Positions 28,952 through 40,037 of a stretch of DNA of 64,000 nt are shown here, piece by piece. A program made the position numbers and the translations under genes. How positions within the stretch are numbered: position 1 is the first letter of the stretch; each line of letters begins with the position of its first letter. The stretch comes from Vibrio galatheae (GTDB taxonomy: Bacteria; Pseudomonadota; Gammaproteobacteria; Enterobacterales; Vibrionaceae), in the NCBI RefSeq assembly GCF_000967545.1, contig NZ_JXXV01000025.1, positions 62,001 to 126,000 on the forward strand, read 5' to 3'. Under the pieces are notes generated by a model, which searched no databases, was not told where the DNA came from, and saw nothing but the letters and a program-made list of their open reading frames with translations.

Positions 28952-30306
28952 TTTCACTAATGTTGAGCCAAATAGCACCGGCTTTAGATGCGGAGTTAGT
29001 GGGAAATGACCGAGTGATTAGCTCTGTTTCGACAGACACACGTGCTATTGAACCGGGTGCTTTGTTTGTTGCCTTAGTCGGAGAGCGGTTTGACGCGCAT
29101 GACTTTGTCTCACAAGCGATTGAATCCGGCGCCGGCGCCCTGTTGGTCAGCCGTCCTGTCGAAGCGGATGTACCGCAACTGATTGTGAAAGACAGCAAAA
29201 TCGCCTTGGGTCAATTAGGTGCGTTAGTTCACCAGACTTGCTTAACACCAACCGTCGCGATCACAGGCAGTTGTGGCAAGACTACGGTCAAAGAGATGGT
29301 TGCCAGTATCATGGATCAGAAAGGGCAGGTACTGTTTACCGCCGGAAACTTCAATAACGACATTGGCGTGCCGCTGACTTTATTGCGTTCAACCCCAGAC
29401 GATGACTACGCTGTGATTGAAATGGGCGCAAACCATATCGGTGAAATCGCATATACCACGCAACTTGTTCAGCCTGATGTCGCCTTGGTGAATAACGTCG
29501 CGGCTGCTCATCTAGAGGGCTTTGGTTCAATAGATGGTGTAAAGCAAGCCAAAGGCGAGATTTACCAAGGCTTAAAAGCGGGGGCTGTGGCGATTGTTAA
29601 TCTCGACAGCAACGGTGGAGAGTATTGGCAAGGCGTATTGGCAGATAAGCGGGTCAAAACTTTCTCTGTGCATGATTCGTCGGCTGACTACTTTGCACAA
29701 GATATTACAGTTAATGAACTTGGCGAAGCGCAATTTACGCTAATCACACCAGTAGGCAATATTGCATTGAAATTGGCTATTATTGGCCAACACAATGTTG
29801 CCAACGCTTTATCTGCATCGGCGCTGGCTATTGAACTGGGCGCTTCTCTTGAGATGATTCAGTCCGGACTGGCGAAATTAGCCAAGGTCAAAGGTCGAGT
29901 CGAACTGGTGAAGTTGAGCGAGACGGTTAAACTGATCGACGACAGCTACAATGCTAGCGTGCCTGCTATGAAAGCTGCTGCTGATCTACTGGCTGGCTTT
30001 GAAGGCATTCGCTGGCTAATTTTGGGCAATATGGCTGAGTTAGGTGATGAAAGTCTTGCACTTCACCGCCAAGTCGGACAACATGCTGCCCCATTCAAAT
30101 TTGAACATGTGCTTACTTATGGTGCTGATGCAAAGGCGATCAGTACTGAGTGTGGTGGACTTCATTTTGATGATCACCAAAGCATGATTGATTATATAAA
30201 ACAGCAGATTGAACAGCATCAACAACCGCAAACACTGTTAGTCAAAGGCGCTAACAGTGCAGGTATGAGTAAAATTGCTGCTGCTGTCAAGGAGATGTAT
30301 TCATGA
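28948..30306 (+). CDS. murF: UDP-MurNAc-tripeptide:D-Ala-D-Ala ligase MurF
   Basis: The product is 452 residues. The ATP loop is [14 protein letters not shown], with Cys where many homologs have Ser or Asn. Family segments [26 protein letters not shown] and [15 protein letters not shown] are clear. It completes the UDP-MurNAc-pentapeptide. It overlaps murE and mraY by 4 bases at each end, indicating tight translational coupling. Confidence 0.96.
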   Translation: MISLMLSQIAPALDAELVGNDRVISSVSTDTRAIEPGALFVALVGERFDAHDFVSQAIESGAGALLVSRPVEADVPQLIVKDSKIALGQLGALVHQTCLTPTVAITGSCGKTTVKEMVASIMDQKGQVLFTAGNFNNDIGVPLTLLRSTPDDDYAVIEMGANHIGEIAYTTQLVQPDVALVNNVAAAHLEGFGSIDGVKQAKGEIYQGLKAGAVAIVNLDSNGGEYWQGVLADKRVKTFSVHDSSADYFAQDITVNELGEAQFTLITPVGNIALKLAIIGQHNVANALSASALAIELGASLEMIQSGLAKLAKVKGRVELVKLSETVKLIDDSYNASVPAMKAAADLLAGFEGIRWLILGNMAELGDESLALHRQVGQHAAPFKFEHVLTYGADAKAISTECGGLHFDDHQSMIDYIKQQIEQHQQPQTLLVKGANSAGMSKIAAAVKEMYS

Positions 30307-31385
30307 TTATTTGGCTCGCCGAGCTGCTCCAGCCATATTTTTCATTCTTCCGACTGTTCGAATACCTATCGTTTCGTGCAATTGTTAGTGTTCTAACTGC
30401 ATTAGGTATTTCGCTATGGATGGGGCCTATCATGATCAGACGTTTGCAGTTATTGCAAATTGGTCAGGTGGTGCGTAACGAAGGCCCAGAATCCCATTTT
30501 AGTAAACGTGGTACACCAACTATGGGTGGTATCATGATTCTAACGGCGATTGTCACGACCGTATTGTTGTGGACCGATTTGTCCAACCCTTATGTATGGG
30601 CGGTGCTAGCTGTTTTGATTGGCTACGGCGCGGTGGGATTTGTCGATGACTATCGTAAAGTTGTGCGTAAAAATACCGACGGGCTTATCGCACGTTGGAA
30701 ATACTTCTGGCAGTCTGCCATTGCTTTGGTCGTTGCGTTCGCACTTTATGCGCACGGCAAAGATACTGCAGCGACTCAGCTCGTGGTGCCCTTCTTTAAA
30801 GAAGTGATGCCGCAGCTAGGCCTACTGTACATTGTTCTTACTTACTTCGTGATAGTGGGGACGAGTAATGCGGTTAACTTAACCGATGGTCTAGATGGAC
30901 TAGCCATCATGCCTACGGTGCTTGTTTCTGCAGGCTTTGCGGCAATTGCTTGGGCAACGGGCAATATTCAATTTGCTAACTACTTACATATTCCCTATAT
31001 CCCTCAAGCGTCTGAACTTGTCGTGGTCTGTACTGCCATTGTCGGCGCTGGGCTTGGCTTCTTGTGGTTCAATACTTACCCTGCTCAAGTGTTTATGGGG
31101 GATGTGGGTTCATTAGCACTGGGTGGTGCGCTCGGCACTATTGCTGTATTGGTTCGACAAGAATTTGTCTTGGTGATTATGGGCGGTGTTTTCGTCATGG
31201 AAACTCTGTCGGTTATCTTGCAGGTGGGTTCATACAAGTTGCGTGGTCAACGTATCTTCCGCATGGCACCGATTCATCATCACTATGAGTTGAAAGGCTG
31301 GCCGGAGCCACGGGTTATCGTCCGCTTCTGGATTATCTCCATCGTGCTGGTTCTTATTGGCCTAGCCACACTCAAGGTTCGTTAA
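30303..31385 (+). CDS. mraY: Phospho-N-acetylmuramoyl-pentapeptide transferase MraY
   Basis: The product is 360 residues with ten hydrophobic helices, the standard length. Catalytic and signature segments are [28 protein letters not shown] (Asp pair), [14 protein letters not shown] and [13 protein letters not shown]. It makes lipid I on the cytoplasmic face of the inner membrane from UDP-MurNAc-pentapeptide and undecaprenyl phosphate. It lies between murF and murD as in E. coli. Confidence 0.97.
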   Translation: MIIWLAELLQPYFSFFRLFEYLSFRAIVSVLTALGISLWMGPIMIRRLQLLQIGQVVRNEGPESHFSKRGTPTMGGIMILTAIVTTVLLWTDLSNPYVWAVLAVLIGYGAVGFVDDYRKVVRKNTDGLIARWKYFWQSAIALVVAFALYAHGKDTAATQLVVPFFKEVMPQLGLLYIVLTYFVIVGTSNAVNLTDGLDGLAIMPTVLVSAGFAAIAWATGNIQFANYLHIPYIPQASELVVVCTAIVGAGLGFLWFNTYPAQVFMGDVGSLALGGALGTIAVLVRQEFVLVIMGGVFVMETLSVILQVGSYKLRGQRIFRMAPIHHHYELKGWPEPRVIVRFWIISIVLVLIGLATLKVR

Positions 31386-31398
31386 GGAAGATTGCACC

Positions 31399-32721
31399 AT
31401 GACCATGGATCACTGGCAAGGTATCAATAAAGTGGTGGTAGTAGGGCTCGGTATGACTGGGCTCTCTGTCGTGAACCATTTGCAAAAGCTAGCCAAATCA
31501 CTGGATATTCGCGTGATCGATACTCGTGACAATCCTCCCGGTAGTGGTGATTTACCTCAAGGAGTGATGCTGCATTCTGGCGGCTGGAATCAAGAGTGGT
31601 TAATGGCTGCCGATCTGGTTGTAACTAATCCAGGTATTGCGCTTGCTTTGGATGAAATTCAGCAGGTAGCTAACGCAGGTATTCCCGTAGTGGGAGACAT
31701 CGAGCTGTTTGCTTGGCAAGTGCGTAAACCTGTTATTGCTATAACGGGCTCTAATGGTAAGAGTACTGTTACCGATTGGACCGGGCAAGTGGCGAAAGCA
31801 ACAGGACTGACGGTTGGTGTCGGTGGTAACATCGGTGTTCCGGCATTAGATCTTCTTGAGCAAGATGCAGACCTTTATGTGCTGGAGTTATCGAGTTTCC
31901 AACTGGAAACAACTAAGTCATTAGCCCCGGTAGCGGCTGCATTTCTCAACTTGTCTGAAGATCATATGGATCGCTACCAAGGCATGGAAGACTATCGCCA
32001 AGCCAAATTGCGTATTTTCAGTCACGCACATTCGTGCATTGTCAACGCGGATGACAGTCAAACCTACCCTGATCAAGCCAAGCATTTAGTTGAGTTTAGC
32101 CTGAATCAGCAGGCTCGTTTCTCTGTGGTTAATCAAGCTAATGGCGAGTATTTGGCCATTGATGGTAAAGCCGTCTGTGCCACGAACGAGCTTTCTTTGG
32201 TAGGTCGCCATAATGTCGCCAATGCGTTGGTCGTGTTAGCGCTGCTCACTGAAGCTGGCGTTGATGTTAATTCTGGGCTGTGTGCACTTAAGTCATATGC
32301 TGGTTTAACCCATCGCTGCCAAGTTGTCGCGGATAAACAAGGCATAAAGTGGGTTAATGACTCAAAAGCAACCAATGTGGCAAGTACTCTGGCCGCACTG
32401 GCTGGCTTAGAGTTAGCGGGCAAGTTGTACTTGCTTGTTGGTGGAGTGGGGAAAGGGGCTGATTTTACTGACCTAAGGCCGATTTTAAACACACTCAATG
32501 TGCAGTTGTGTTGTTTTGGTCAAGATGGTGATCAGTTTATGCCGCTACACAACAGCGCAAAACGTTTTGACACTATGCACGAAATTATCCATTGGGTTGC
32601 CACTCAGGTCTCTTCCGGTGATATGGTGTTATTGTCTCCGGCTTGTGCGAGCTTCGATCAATTTGATAATTTTATGGCTCGCGGCGACACCTTTACTGAG
32701 CTTGCAAAAGCCTACGCTTAA
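31399..32721 (+). CDS. murD: UDP-MurNAc-L-alanine:D-glutamate ligase MurD
   Basis: The product is 440 residues. The N-terminal nucleotide-fold segment is [16 protein letters not shown], and the ATP loop is [24 protein letters not shown] and LSEDHMDRY and the C-terminal [19 protein letters not shown] are diagnostic of MurD. It adds D-Glu to UDP-MurNAc-L-Ala. It lies 13 bases after mraY and 14 before ftsW. Confidence 0.97.
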   Translation: MTMDHWQGINKVVVVGLGMTGLSVVNHLQKLAKSLDIRVIDTRDNPPGSGDLPQGVMLHSGGWNQEWLMAADLVVTNPGIALALDEIQQVANAGIPVVGDIELFAWQVRKPVIAITGSNGKSTVTDWTGQVAKATGLTVGVGGNIGVPALDLLEQDADLYVLELSSFQLETTKSLAPVAAAFLNLSEDHMDRYQGMEDYRQAKLRIFSHAHSCIVNADDSQTYPDQAKHLVEFSLNQQARFSVVNQANGEYLAIDGKAVCATNELSLVGRHNVANALVVLALLTEAGVDVNSGLCALKSYAGLTHRCQVVADKQGIKWVNDSKATNVASTLAALAGLELAGKLYLLVGGVGKGADFTDLRPILNTLNVQLCCFGQDGDQFMPLHNSAKRFDTMHEIIHWVATQVSSGDMVLLSPACASFDQFDNFMARGDTFTELAKAYA

Positions 32722-32735
32722 TTACATCGAGAAAT

Positions 32736-33932
32736 ATGCAGATTCGAAACGTTTTTGCCAGCGCTAAACGTTGGATGGCGACTTCCTCTCCAGAGGTGCT
32801 GTACGATCGTCAACTAGTATGGATTTCATTGGGCCTTATGTTAACAGGCTTAGTGATGGTGACGTCTGCATCATTTCCAATCAGCTCGCGTCTCACAGAC
32901 CAGCCGTTTCACTTCATGTTTCGTCATGCCATATTCTTAGTTTTGGCTCTCTCTACTTCGGCCGTTATCCTACAAGTGCCAACTAAACGTTGGGCTCAGT
33001 ACAGTACTTGGTTGCTGTTGCTATCGATATTGTTGCTTTTTGTGGTGCTGGTGGCGGGGAAATCGGTTAATGGCGCATCGCGTTGGATTCCATTGGGGTT
33101 ATTTAACTTACAACCTGCCGAAGTCGCCAAGTTGTCGCTGTTTATTTTTATGTCTGGCTATCTAGTGCGGAAAAATGAAGAAGTAAGATCAAGCTTCTTT
33201 GGCGGCTTTATTAAACCCATCATTGTTTTTGCAACCCTAGCCAGTTTGCTGCTGCTGCAACCAGATTTGGGCACTGTGGTGGTGATGCTAGTGACCTTGT
33301 TCGGCATGTTATTTATCGCCGGGGCTAAGTTGACTCAGTTTCTCGCCTTGATGGTGGTTGGATTGCTCTCTGTGGCTACGTTGATCTATATCGAACCTTA
33401 CCGTATGCGCCGCGTCACCTCTTTTTTAGATCCTTGGGAAGATCCGTTCGGTAGTGGTTATCAATTAACTCAGTCGCTGATGGCATTTGGCCGTGGTGAA
33501 TGGTTTGGTCAAGGGCTAGGAAATTCGATTCAAAAACTAGAGTACTTACCTGAAGCGCATACCGACTTTGTGTTTGCAGTACTGGCTGAAGAACTTGGTT
33601 ATGTCGGGGTGGTGTTGGTTCTTATGCTGATATTTAGTTTAGTTCTTAAAGCTATCTTCATTGGACGTAAAGCATTTGAAAGTAACCAACTATTTGGCGG
33701 TTATTTGGCTTTTGGTATCGGTATTTGGTTTGCTTTCCAAACCTTAATCAATGTCGGTGCCGCTGCGGGGATGGTGCCGACCAAAGGCTTGACCTTACCG
33801 TTAATCAGTTATGGTGGCTCAAGTCTGATCATTATGTCGGTCGCGGTTTCGATACTTCTACGTATTGACCATGAGTGCCGCTTGCCTGCGAAAGAAACAC
33901 AACACAATATAGATAATGATGAAAAACAGTAA
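32736..33932 (+). CDS. ftsW: Septal peptidoglycan polymerase FtsW (SEDS family)
   Basis: The product is 398 residues with about ten transmembrane helices. SEDS signatures include [22 protein letters not shown], the catalytic-loop region around [22 protein letters not shown] and the C-terminal [19 protein letters not shown]. FtsW polymerises lipid II at the septum with FtsI. Its position before murG separates it from RodA. It overlaps murG by 17 bases. Confidence 0.96.
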   Translation: MQIRNVFASAKRWMATSSPEVLYDRQLVWISLGLMLTGLVMVTSASFPISSRLTDQPFHFMFRHAIFLVLALSTSAVILQVPTKRWAQYSTWLLLLSILLLFVVLVAGKSVNGASRWIPLGLFNLQPAEVAKLSLFIFMSGYLVRKNEEVRSSFFGGFIKPIIVFATLASLLLLQPDLGTVVVMLVTLFGMLFIAGAKLTQFLALMVVGLLSVATLIYIEPYRMRRVTSFLDPWEDPFGSGYQLTQSLMAFGRGEWFGQGLGNSIQKLEYLPEAHTDFVFAVLAEELGYVGVVLVLMLIFSLVLKAIFIGRKAFESNQLFGGYLAFGIGIWFAFQTLINVGAAAGMVPTKGLTLPLISYGGSSLIIMSVAVSILLRIDHECRLPAKETQHNIDNDEKQ

Positions 33933-34980
33933 AAAATTAATGGTGATGGCTGGAGGTACGGGGGGGCATGTGTTCCCTGGTCTTGCGGTTGCCAAACAAC
34001 TCCAATCTCAAGGATGGGAGATACGCTGGTTAGGTACCGCTGATCGTATGGAAGCCGATCTTGTGCCAAAACACGGCATTGATATTGATTTTATCAAGGT
34101 TAAAGGGCTACGAGGACAAGGATTCACTCGCTTAATTAAAGCGCCTTTCCAAATCGTCAATGCGATTCTCCAAGCGAGAGCGCATATGAAAAACTGGCAG
34201 CCTGACGCGGTGCTTGGCATGGGGGGCTATGTTAGCGGTCCAGGTGGTATTGCGGCGTGGCTACTTGGTATCCCTGTTGTGCTGCACGAACAAAATGCGA
34301 TCGCCGGTCTTACCAATCAATGGTTGTCCAAAATTGCAAAAAAAGTCTTTCAAGCCTTTCCCGGTGCTTTTGCCAACGCACAAGTGGTGGGCAACCCGGT
34401 AAGACAAGACGTTGTTGCTATCAGCGAACCGCAGGAGCGTATGACACAGCGTGAAGGCAGCGTGCGTATATTGGTCATGGGGGGCAGCCAAGGGGCGCAG
34501 ATACTGAATCGTACTTTGCCTGATGTAATGGCAAAGCTGGGGGACGGTTTTGAGATTCGTCATCAAGCAGGCAAAAACAACGTCGCAGAAGTGACCCAAG
34601 CCTATCAGGCGAACAAGGTAGTTAATGCGCAAGTGACGGAGTTTATTGACGATGTAGCCAGCGCATATGAATGGGCTGACCTTTTAGTGTGCCGCTCTGG
34701 TGCGCTAACTGTATCTGAGGTCTCAGCGGCTGGTGTGGGGGCTATTTTCATTCCATTTATGCACAAAGACCGACAGCAAGCATTAAATGCTGACCACCTT
34801 GTCGAATGTGGCGCAGCGAAAATGATCGAACAGCCAGAGTTAACGGTTGATAAACTAGCGGCTGAAATTCAGGCGCTTGACCGTGATAAGCTAATAGATA
34901 TGGCATACAAAGCCCGCGCGGCGGCTAAGTTAGATGCGGATAAAGTGGTGGCTGACGCCATCATTGCACTGACGAAATAA
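33916..34980 (+). CDS. murG: UDP-GlcNAc:lipid I GlcNAc transferase MurG
   Basis: The product is 354 residues of the GT-B fold. The N-terminal loop [16 protein letters not shown], the lipid I region [10 protein letters not shown] and the second glycine loop [11 protein letters not shown] are visible. The UDP-GlcNAc site lies in [23 protein letters not shown]. It converts lipid I to lipid II on the inner face of the membrane. The first codons are ATGATG, so the start may be one codon later. Confidence 0.97.
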   Translation: MMKNSKKLMVMAGGTGGHVFPGLAVAKQLQSQGWEIRWLGTADRMEADLVPKHGIDIDFIKVKGLRGQGFTRLIKAPFQIVNAILQARAHMKNWQPDAVLGMGGYVSGPGGIAAWLLGIPVVLHEQNAIAGLTNQWLSKIAKKVFQAFPGAFANAQVVGNPVRQDVVAISEPQERMTQREGSVRILVMGGSQGAQILNRTLPDVMAKLGDGFEIRHQAGKNNVAEVTQAYQANKVVNAQVTEFIDDVASAYEWADLLVCRSGALTVSEVSAAGVGAIFIPFMHKDRQQALNADHLVECGAAKMIEQPELTVDKLAAEIQALDRDKLIDMAYKARAAAKLDADKVVADAIIALTK

Positions 34981-34991
34981 CGAGAAGATTC

Positions 34992-36458
34992 ATGACAATT
35001 AAACATACTCAAGATTTAGTTCAAATTCGCGCAATGGTACCAGAGATGCGTCGCGTGGAATGTATCCACTTTATTGGTATTGGCGGCGCTGGAATGAGCG
35101 GTATTGCTGAAGTCCTACTCAATGAAGGTTATCAAATCTCAGGCTCTGACATTGCCGCTAATCCAGTTACCGAGCGCTTGACTCAGAAAGGGGCGAAAGT
35201 CTATATCGGTCATGCCAAAGAAAATGTCTCCAAGGCCAGTGTGGTCGTGGTGTCTACCGCTATCAACGAAGAGAACCCAGAGATAATTGCTGCTCGAGCA
35301 GCGCGTATTCCTGTGGTTCGTCGCGCGGAAATGTTGGCTGAGCTGATGCGTTTTCGTCACGGCATTGCTGTGGCAGGTACACATGGTAAAACCACCACAA
35401 CGGCGTTGGTCACTCAGATTTACTCAGAAGCTGGCTTAGATCCTACCTTTGTCAACGGTGGCTTGGTTAAAAGTGCAGGAACCAATGCACGTCTGGGTTC
35501 CAGCCGAATTTTGATTGCAGAAGCGGATGAAAGCGATGCTTCATTCTTACATCTACAGCCTATGGTTAGCATTGTGACTAATATCGAAGCCGACCACATG
35601 GACACCTATGGCGGTGATTTTGAGACCTTAAAGCAGACTTTTATCGATTTCCTCCACAACTTGCCATTTTACGGTCAAGCGATTGTTTGCATTGATGATC
35701 CTGTGGTGAGAGAGCTGGTGCCGAAAATCAGTCGCCAAGTGATCACCTATGGATTCTCACCGGATGCCGATGTTCGTATCGATAACTACCGCCAAGAAGG
35801 GCAACAAGGTAAGTTTACCGTGATCCGTCAAGGGAAAGCAGACTTAGAAATTACTTTAAATATCCCAGGTCGCCACAATGCACTTAATGCTTCGGCAGCA
35901 ATCGCAGTCGCCACCGAAGACGATATTGCAGACGAAGCAATCTTAAAGGCAATGGCGGGCACTCAAGGTACTGGGCGTCGTTTTGATCATCTCGGTGAGT
36001 TTGATACTGGTAATGGACAAGCGATGCTGGTCGATGATTATGGTCATCATCCGACTGAGGTGGATGTGACGATTCAAGCGGCGCGTAATGGCTGGAAAGA
36101 AAAGCGTCTGGTGATGGTGTTCCAACCACATCGTTATAGTCGCACACGTGATTTATACGATGACTTTGCTAATGTCCTAGAGCAAGTCGATGTCTTGATT
36201 ATGCTCGATGTTTACGCTGCGGGTGAAAAACCTATTGCGGGGGCTGATGGACGTGCATTGTGCCGAACGATTCGCAGTCGTGGTAAGCTAGATCCGATTT
36301 TTGTTCCAGAAAGCAAGGCGTTACCTTCAGTTCTCGCCAATGTTTTACAAGATGGTGACTTAGTACTAACTCAAGGTGCAGGTGATATCGGTAAAGTAGC
36401 AAAACAGCTTGCTGCTTTTGAGTTAAATGTCGATAAGATGACTCAGGCGTCGGTTTAA
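34992..36458 (+). CDS. murC: UDP-N-acetylmuramate:L-alanine ligase MurC
   Basis: The product is 488 residues. [20 protein letters not shown] at the N-terminus and the ATP loop [15 protein letters not shown] identify MurC, with [12 protein letters not shown] and [10 protein letters not shown] as further family motifs. It commits UDP-MurNAc to peptide-stem synthesis. It is followed by a 178-base gap and then ftsQ; ddlB, which sits there in E. coli, is absent. Confidence 0.97.
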   Translation: MTIKHTQDLVQIRAMVPEMRRVECIHFIGIGGAGMSGIAEVLLNEGYQISGSDIAANPVTERLTQKGAKVYIGHAKENVSKASVVVVSTAINEENPEIIAARAARIPVVRRAEMLAELMRFRHGIAVAGTHGKTTTTALVTQIYSEAGLDPTFVNGGLVKSAGTNARLGSSRILIAEADESDASFLHLQPMVSIVTNIEADHMDTYGGDFETLKQTFIDFLHNLPFYGQAIVCIDDPVVRELVPKISRQVITYGFSPDADVRIDNYRQEGQQGKFTVIRQGKADLEITLNIPGRHNALNASAAIAVATEDDIADEAILKAMAGTQGTGRRFDHLGEFDTGNGQAMLVDDYGHHPTEVDVTIQAARNGWKEKRLVMVFQPHRYSRTRDLYDDFANVLEQVDVLIMLDVYAAGEKPIAGADGRALCRTIRSRGKLDPIFVPESKALPSVLANVLQDGDLVLTQGAGDIGKVAKQLAAFELNVDKMTQASV

Positions 36459-36636
36459 ACATCGAATTTTAGGTATTTGCGTCACTTATTGAATTTTAAG
36501 TAGCGATTTATCACTTTCAATGTTTGATACTTTCTATGACGCCAGTATAATCCGAAGGTTAAAGTAAGTGCTTTTGCCTCTATATACGAATTGGGATAGG
36601 GAAAGATAAGCGAGCTAATGGCAAGGACTATGGACT

Positions 36637-37419
36637 TTGATTAAAAGTGCTTTTAATGAAGGCCGTCGTATAAACTCTGTGCCACTGCTAAAAGAACACG
36701 CCGTTGGTGGCAGTTTTTTACTGGTGGTCCTGTTATTAATTGGCTCTCTCCTCTACTCTACGATCTCTTGGATGTGGGACGACCAGCGTCTTCCTCTTTC
36801 AAAAATCGTACTTCAGGGTGAATTACACTACGTTTCTGCGTTAGATGTTCAGCGAGCTTTTGCTCGGCTGGAGCATGTGGGGACATTTATGTCTCAGGAT
36901 GTCAATGTATTGCAGAACGTAGCGGAGTCTATTCCCTGGGTTTCTCATGCCTCTATTCGTAAACAGTGGCCAGACACCGTTAAAGTCTTTCTCACCGAAC
37001 ATCATGCAGAAGCTATCTGGAATGGTAATGCATTGCTTAACGACTATGGTCGAGTTTTTGATGGTGATATTGGTAAGCTGAACGAAGAACGGGTTAAGTT
37101 ATATGGGCCGCAAGGTAGCAGCGAAGAAGTGCTACAAGTGTGGCGAGAAATTAGCCCGAAACTTGAAGCACTGAATTTAACGATTACATCCTTGGTTCTC
37201 AATGACCGTCGTGCGTGGCAGATAATCCTCGATAACGGCATTCGTTTGGAATTGGGTAAAGAGTCGTTAGAAGAGCGAATTGAACGCTTTATCTCGCTTT
37301 ATCAAAATTTGGGTAGTGATACGCAAAGAGTAAGCTACATAGACCTCAGGTATGATACGGGAGCATCAATAGGATGGTTCCCAGAACAAGAGTTAGAACA
37401 AGAGAATACAGATGACTAA
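36637..37419 (+). CDS. ftsQ: Cell division protein FtsQ
   Basis: The product is 260 residues, starting at TTG (36637) with AGGA nine bases upstream. It has a short cytoplasmic N-terminus, a transmembrane helix (GGSFLLVVLLLIGSLLYSTI) and a periplasmic POTRA domain (LPLSKIVLQGELHYVSALDVQRAF onward), then the FtsQ beta domain. It recruits FtsL and FtsB. An 8-codon mini-ORF starting at an ATG (36618-36644) overlaps the TTG. The end overlaps ftsA by 8 bases. Confidence 0.93.
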   Translation: MIKSAFNEGRRINSVPLLKEHAVGGSFLLVVLLLIGSLLYSTISWMWDDQRLPLSKIVLQGELHYVSALDVQRAFARLEHVGTFMSQDVNVLQNVAESIPWVSHASIRKQWPDTVKVFLTEHHAEAIWNGNALLNDYGRVFDGDIGKLNEERVKLYGPQGSSEEVLQVWREISPKLEALNLTITSLVLNDRRAWQIILDNGIRLELGKESLEERIERFISLYQNLGSDTQRVSYIDLRYDTGASIGWFPEQELEQENTDD

Positions 37420-38674
37420 GACCGCTGATGACAACATTATTGTTGGTCTTGATATAGGCACTGCTACCGTATCGGCTCTCGTCGGCGAAGTATTGCCTGA
37501 TGGTCAAATAAATATTATTGGTGCGGGCAGCAGTCCTTCGCGAGGAATGGATAAAGGCGGCGTCAACGACCTTGAGTCGGTGGTTAAGTCAGTTCAGCGC
37601 GCAGTTGATCAAGCTGAACTAATGGCTGAGTGCCAAATTAGCAATGTTTTTATTTCGCTTTCAGGGCGACACATTGCGAGCCGTATTGAAAAAGGCATGG
37701 GAACCATCTCTGACGAAGAGGTTTCTCAAGAAGACATGGATCGCGCGATTCATACGGCAAAATCAATCAAAATTGGTGACGAACAACGCATTCTGCATGT
37801 AATTCCTCAAGAATTTACGATTGATTACCAAGAAGGAATTAAAAATCCGCTAGGTTTATCAGGAGTGCGCATGGAAGTCAGCGTGCACCTAATCTCTTGC
37901 CACAATGATATGGCGAGAAATATTATTAAAGCGGTTGAACGATGTGGACTCAAAGTCGAGCATCTTGTTTACTCTGGTTTGGCGGCGAGTAACGCTGTAA
38001 TCACTGAAGATGAACGTGAGCTTGGCGTATGTGTGGTCGATATCGGTGCTGGTACCATGGATGTATCCATTTGGACTGGCGGTGCATTACGTCATACTGA
38101 AGTTTTCTCGTATGCAGGTAATGCGGTAACAAGTGATATTGCTTTTGCGTTTGGCACACCAGTCAGTGACGCGGAAGAGATAAAAGTAAAATATGGCTGT
38201 GCTCTAAGTGAGTTGGTCAGCAAAGATGATACGGTTAACGTTCCAAGCGTTGGCGGGCGACCATCACGAAGTTTGCAAAGACAGACTTTGTCTGAAGTGA
38301 TTGAGCCTCGTTATACTGAGCTTATGGGATTGGTTAACCAAACTATCGATACAGTTCAAGAACAGCTGCGTGAAGAAGGGATTAAACACCATCTTGCAGC
38401 AGGTGTGGTGCTCACTGGTGGTGCAGCACAGATTGAAGGGCTGGTCGAGTGTGCGGAGCGTGTCTTCCGCAACCAAGTACGAGTTGGCAAACCGTTAGAG
38501 GTGAGCGGCTTAACAGATTATGTGAAAGAGCCGTATCATTCTACGGCAGTTGGTTTACTTCATTATGCAAGAGACAGTCAAATTAACGAAGAAACTGAAT
38601 ACAACGAGCCTGCTCGAGCTTCAGTAACGGGGTTATTTGGTCGTTTGCGTAATTGGATACAAAAAGAGTTTTAA
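37412..38674 (+). CDS. ftsA: Cell division protein FtsA
   Basis: The product is 420 residues of the actin fold: phosphate-1 VGLDIGTATVSALVGEV, phosphate-2 VVDIGAGTMDVSIWTGG and adenosine loop VLTGGAAQIEG. The C-terminal amphipathic helix (LFGRLRNWIQKEF) is the membrane-targeting sequence. FtsA tethers FtsZ to the membrane and recruits later proteins. It is followed by ftsZ after 30 bases. Confidence 0.97.
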   Translation: MTKTADDNIIVGLDIGTATVSALVGEVLPDGQINIIGAGSSPSRGMDKGGVNDLESVVKSVQRAVDQAELMAECQISNVFISLSGRHIASRIEKGMGTISDEEVSQEDMDRAIHTAKSIKIGDEQRILHVIPQEFTIDYQEGIKNPLGLSGVRMEVSVHLISCHNDMARNIIKAVERCGLKVEHLVYSGLAASNAVITEDERELGVCVVDIGAGTMDVSIWTGGALRHTEVFSYAGNAVTSDIAFAFGTPVSDAEEIKVKYGCALSELVSKDDTVNVPSVGGRPSRSLQRQTLSEVIEPRYTELMGLVNQTIDTVQEQLREEGIKHHLAAGVVLTGGAAQIEGLVECAERVFRNQVRVGKPLEVSGLTDYVKEPYHSTAVGLLHYARDSQINEETEYNEPARASVTGLFGRLRNWIQKEF

Positions 38675-38704
38675 CCTGAGCGGCAGGAAAAACGGAGATA
38701 ACAC

Positions 38705-39940
38705 ATGTTTGAACCGATGATGGAAATGTCTGACGACGCAGTTATTAAGGTCGTTGGGGTTGGTGGCGGTGGCGGTAACGCCGTTGAACACATGGTACGT
38801 GAATCCATCGAAGGTGTTGAGTTTATTAGTATTAATACTGATGCTCAGGCGCTTCGTAAAACCAGTGTGAATAGTGTTATTCAGATTGGTGGTGATATGA
38901 CCAAAGGTCTTGGAGCAGGTGCGAACCCTCAAGTAGGACGTGACGCAGCTCTCGAAGATCGCGATCGCATTAAAGAAGAGCTAAACGGTGCCGATATGGT
39001 ATTTATCGCAGCTGGTATGGGCGGTGGTACTGGTACAGGTGCAGCTCCTGTTATCGCTGAAGTAGCGAAAGAGCTAGGCATCTTAACTGTTGCCGTAGTT
39101 ACCAAGCCGTTTAGCTTTGAAGGTAAAAAGCGTTTAGCTTTTGCCGAGCAGGGTATCGAAGAATTGTCTAAGCATGTGGACTCGTTAATTACGATTCCAA
39201 ATGAGAAGCTACTTAAGGTACTAGGCCGTGGTATCACGCTACTTGAGGCTTTTGCCAGCGCGAACGACGTATTGAAGAATGCAGTACAAGGTATTGCGGA
39301 ACTGATTACTCGTCCAGGTATGATTAACGTCGACTTTGCTGACGTACGAACAGTGATGTCTGAGATGGGTCATGCCATGATGGGTAGCGGTGTTGCTAAA
39401 GGCGAAGATCGTGCTGAGGAAGCGGCTGAAATGGCAATTTCTAGCCCGCTTCTAGAAGACATTGATCTTGCAGGTGCTCGCGGTGTGCTAGTCAACATTA
39501 CGGCTGGTCTAGATATGCGTCTAGATGAGTTCGAAACGGTGGGCAACACAGTTAAAGCGTTCGCTTCAGACAATGCTACTGTCGTTATCGGTACTTCATT
39601 AGATCCTGATATGGCTGATGAAATTCGTGTAACGGTTGTTGCTACTGGTATTGGCAATGAGAAGAAACCTGACATTACATTAGTTGCGGGTGGCAAGGCG
39701 AAAGTCGCTCCTGTTGCTCAACCGCAAGTTCAACCACAAACGGCAGCGACTCAGCAAGCTGTCAATAAAGTGGAAGAGAAAGCGGCACCAACTTTGCATG
39801 AAAAACCTCAGGTAACATCTCAGCCAGCGACATCAACACCATCTGGTTCAGGTGCAGGCCAAAGCGCTGCCGCACCTAAAGCAGATAAAGAAAGCGGTTA
39901 TCTCGATATTCCTGCGTTCTTACGTCGTCAAGCTGACTAA
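38705..39940 (+). CDS. ftsZ: Cell division GTPase FtsZ
   Basis: The product is 411 residues. The tubulin signature GGGTGTG is at residues 106-112 ([14 protein letters not shown]), and the T7 loop segment [11 protein letters not shown] follows. A long Gln/Ala/Pro-rich linker (about residues 325-390) leads to the conserved C-terminal peptide [13 protein letters not shown], which binds FtsA and ZipA. It forms the Z-ring. It is the last division gene of the cluster, followed by lpxC with its own promoter. Confidence 0.98.
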   Translation: MFEPMMEMSDDAVIKVVGVGGGGGNAVEHMVRESIEGVEFISINTDAQALRKTSVNSVIQIGGDMTKGLGAGANPQVGRDAALEDRDRIKEELNGADMVFIAAGMGGGTGTGAAPVIAEVAKELGILTVAVVTKPFSFEGKKRLAFAEQGIEELSKHVDSLITIPNEKLLKVLGRGITLLEAFASANDVLKNAVQGIAELITRPGMINVDFADVRTVMSEMGHAMMGSGVAKGEDRAEEAAEMAISSPLLEDIDLAGARGVLVNITAGLDMRLDEFETVGNTVKAFASDNATVVIGTSLDPDMADEIRVTVVATGIGNEKKPDITLVAGGKAKVAPVAQPQVQPQTAATQQAVNKVEEKAAPTLHEKPQVTSQPATSTPSGSGAGQSAAAPKADKESGYLDIPAFLRRQAD

Positions 39941-39952
39941 ATACACAACAAT

Positions 39953-39980
39953 TTGACACTGTTCAATTTTGTGGTAGCAT
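39953..39980 (+). promoter_or_regulatory. Promoter of lpxC
   Basis: TTGACA at 39953-39958, 16-base spacer, TAGCAT at 39975-39980, in the 97-base ftsZ-lpxC gap. Confidence 0.6.
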
Positions 39981-39981
39981 G

Positions 39982-40007
39982 CACGGTCAATGTCACAATT
40001 GACCGTG
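39982..40007 (+). other. Perfect hairpin at the predicted lpxC 5' end
   Basis: CACGGTCAAT and ATTGACCGTG form a perfect 10-bp inverted repeat around GTCACA. It begins one base after the -10 hexamer, so the transcript would start in or beside its left arm. No T-run follows, so it is not a typical terminator. It could be an operator or a 5' RNA hairpin. Confidence 0.65.
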
Positions 40008-40037
40008 ATTTGTAGCATTTTTACTGAGGCAAAGTAG

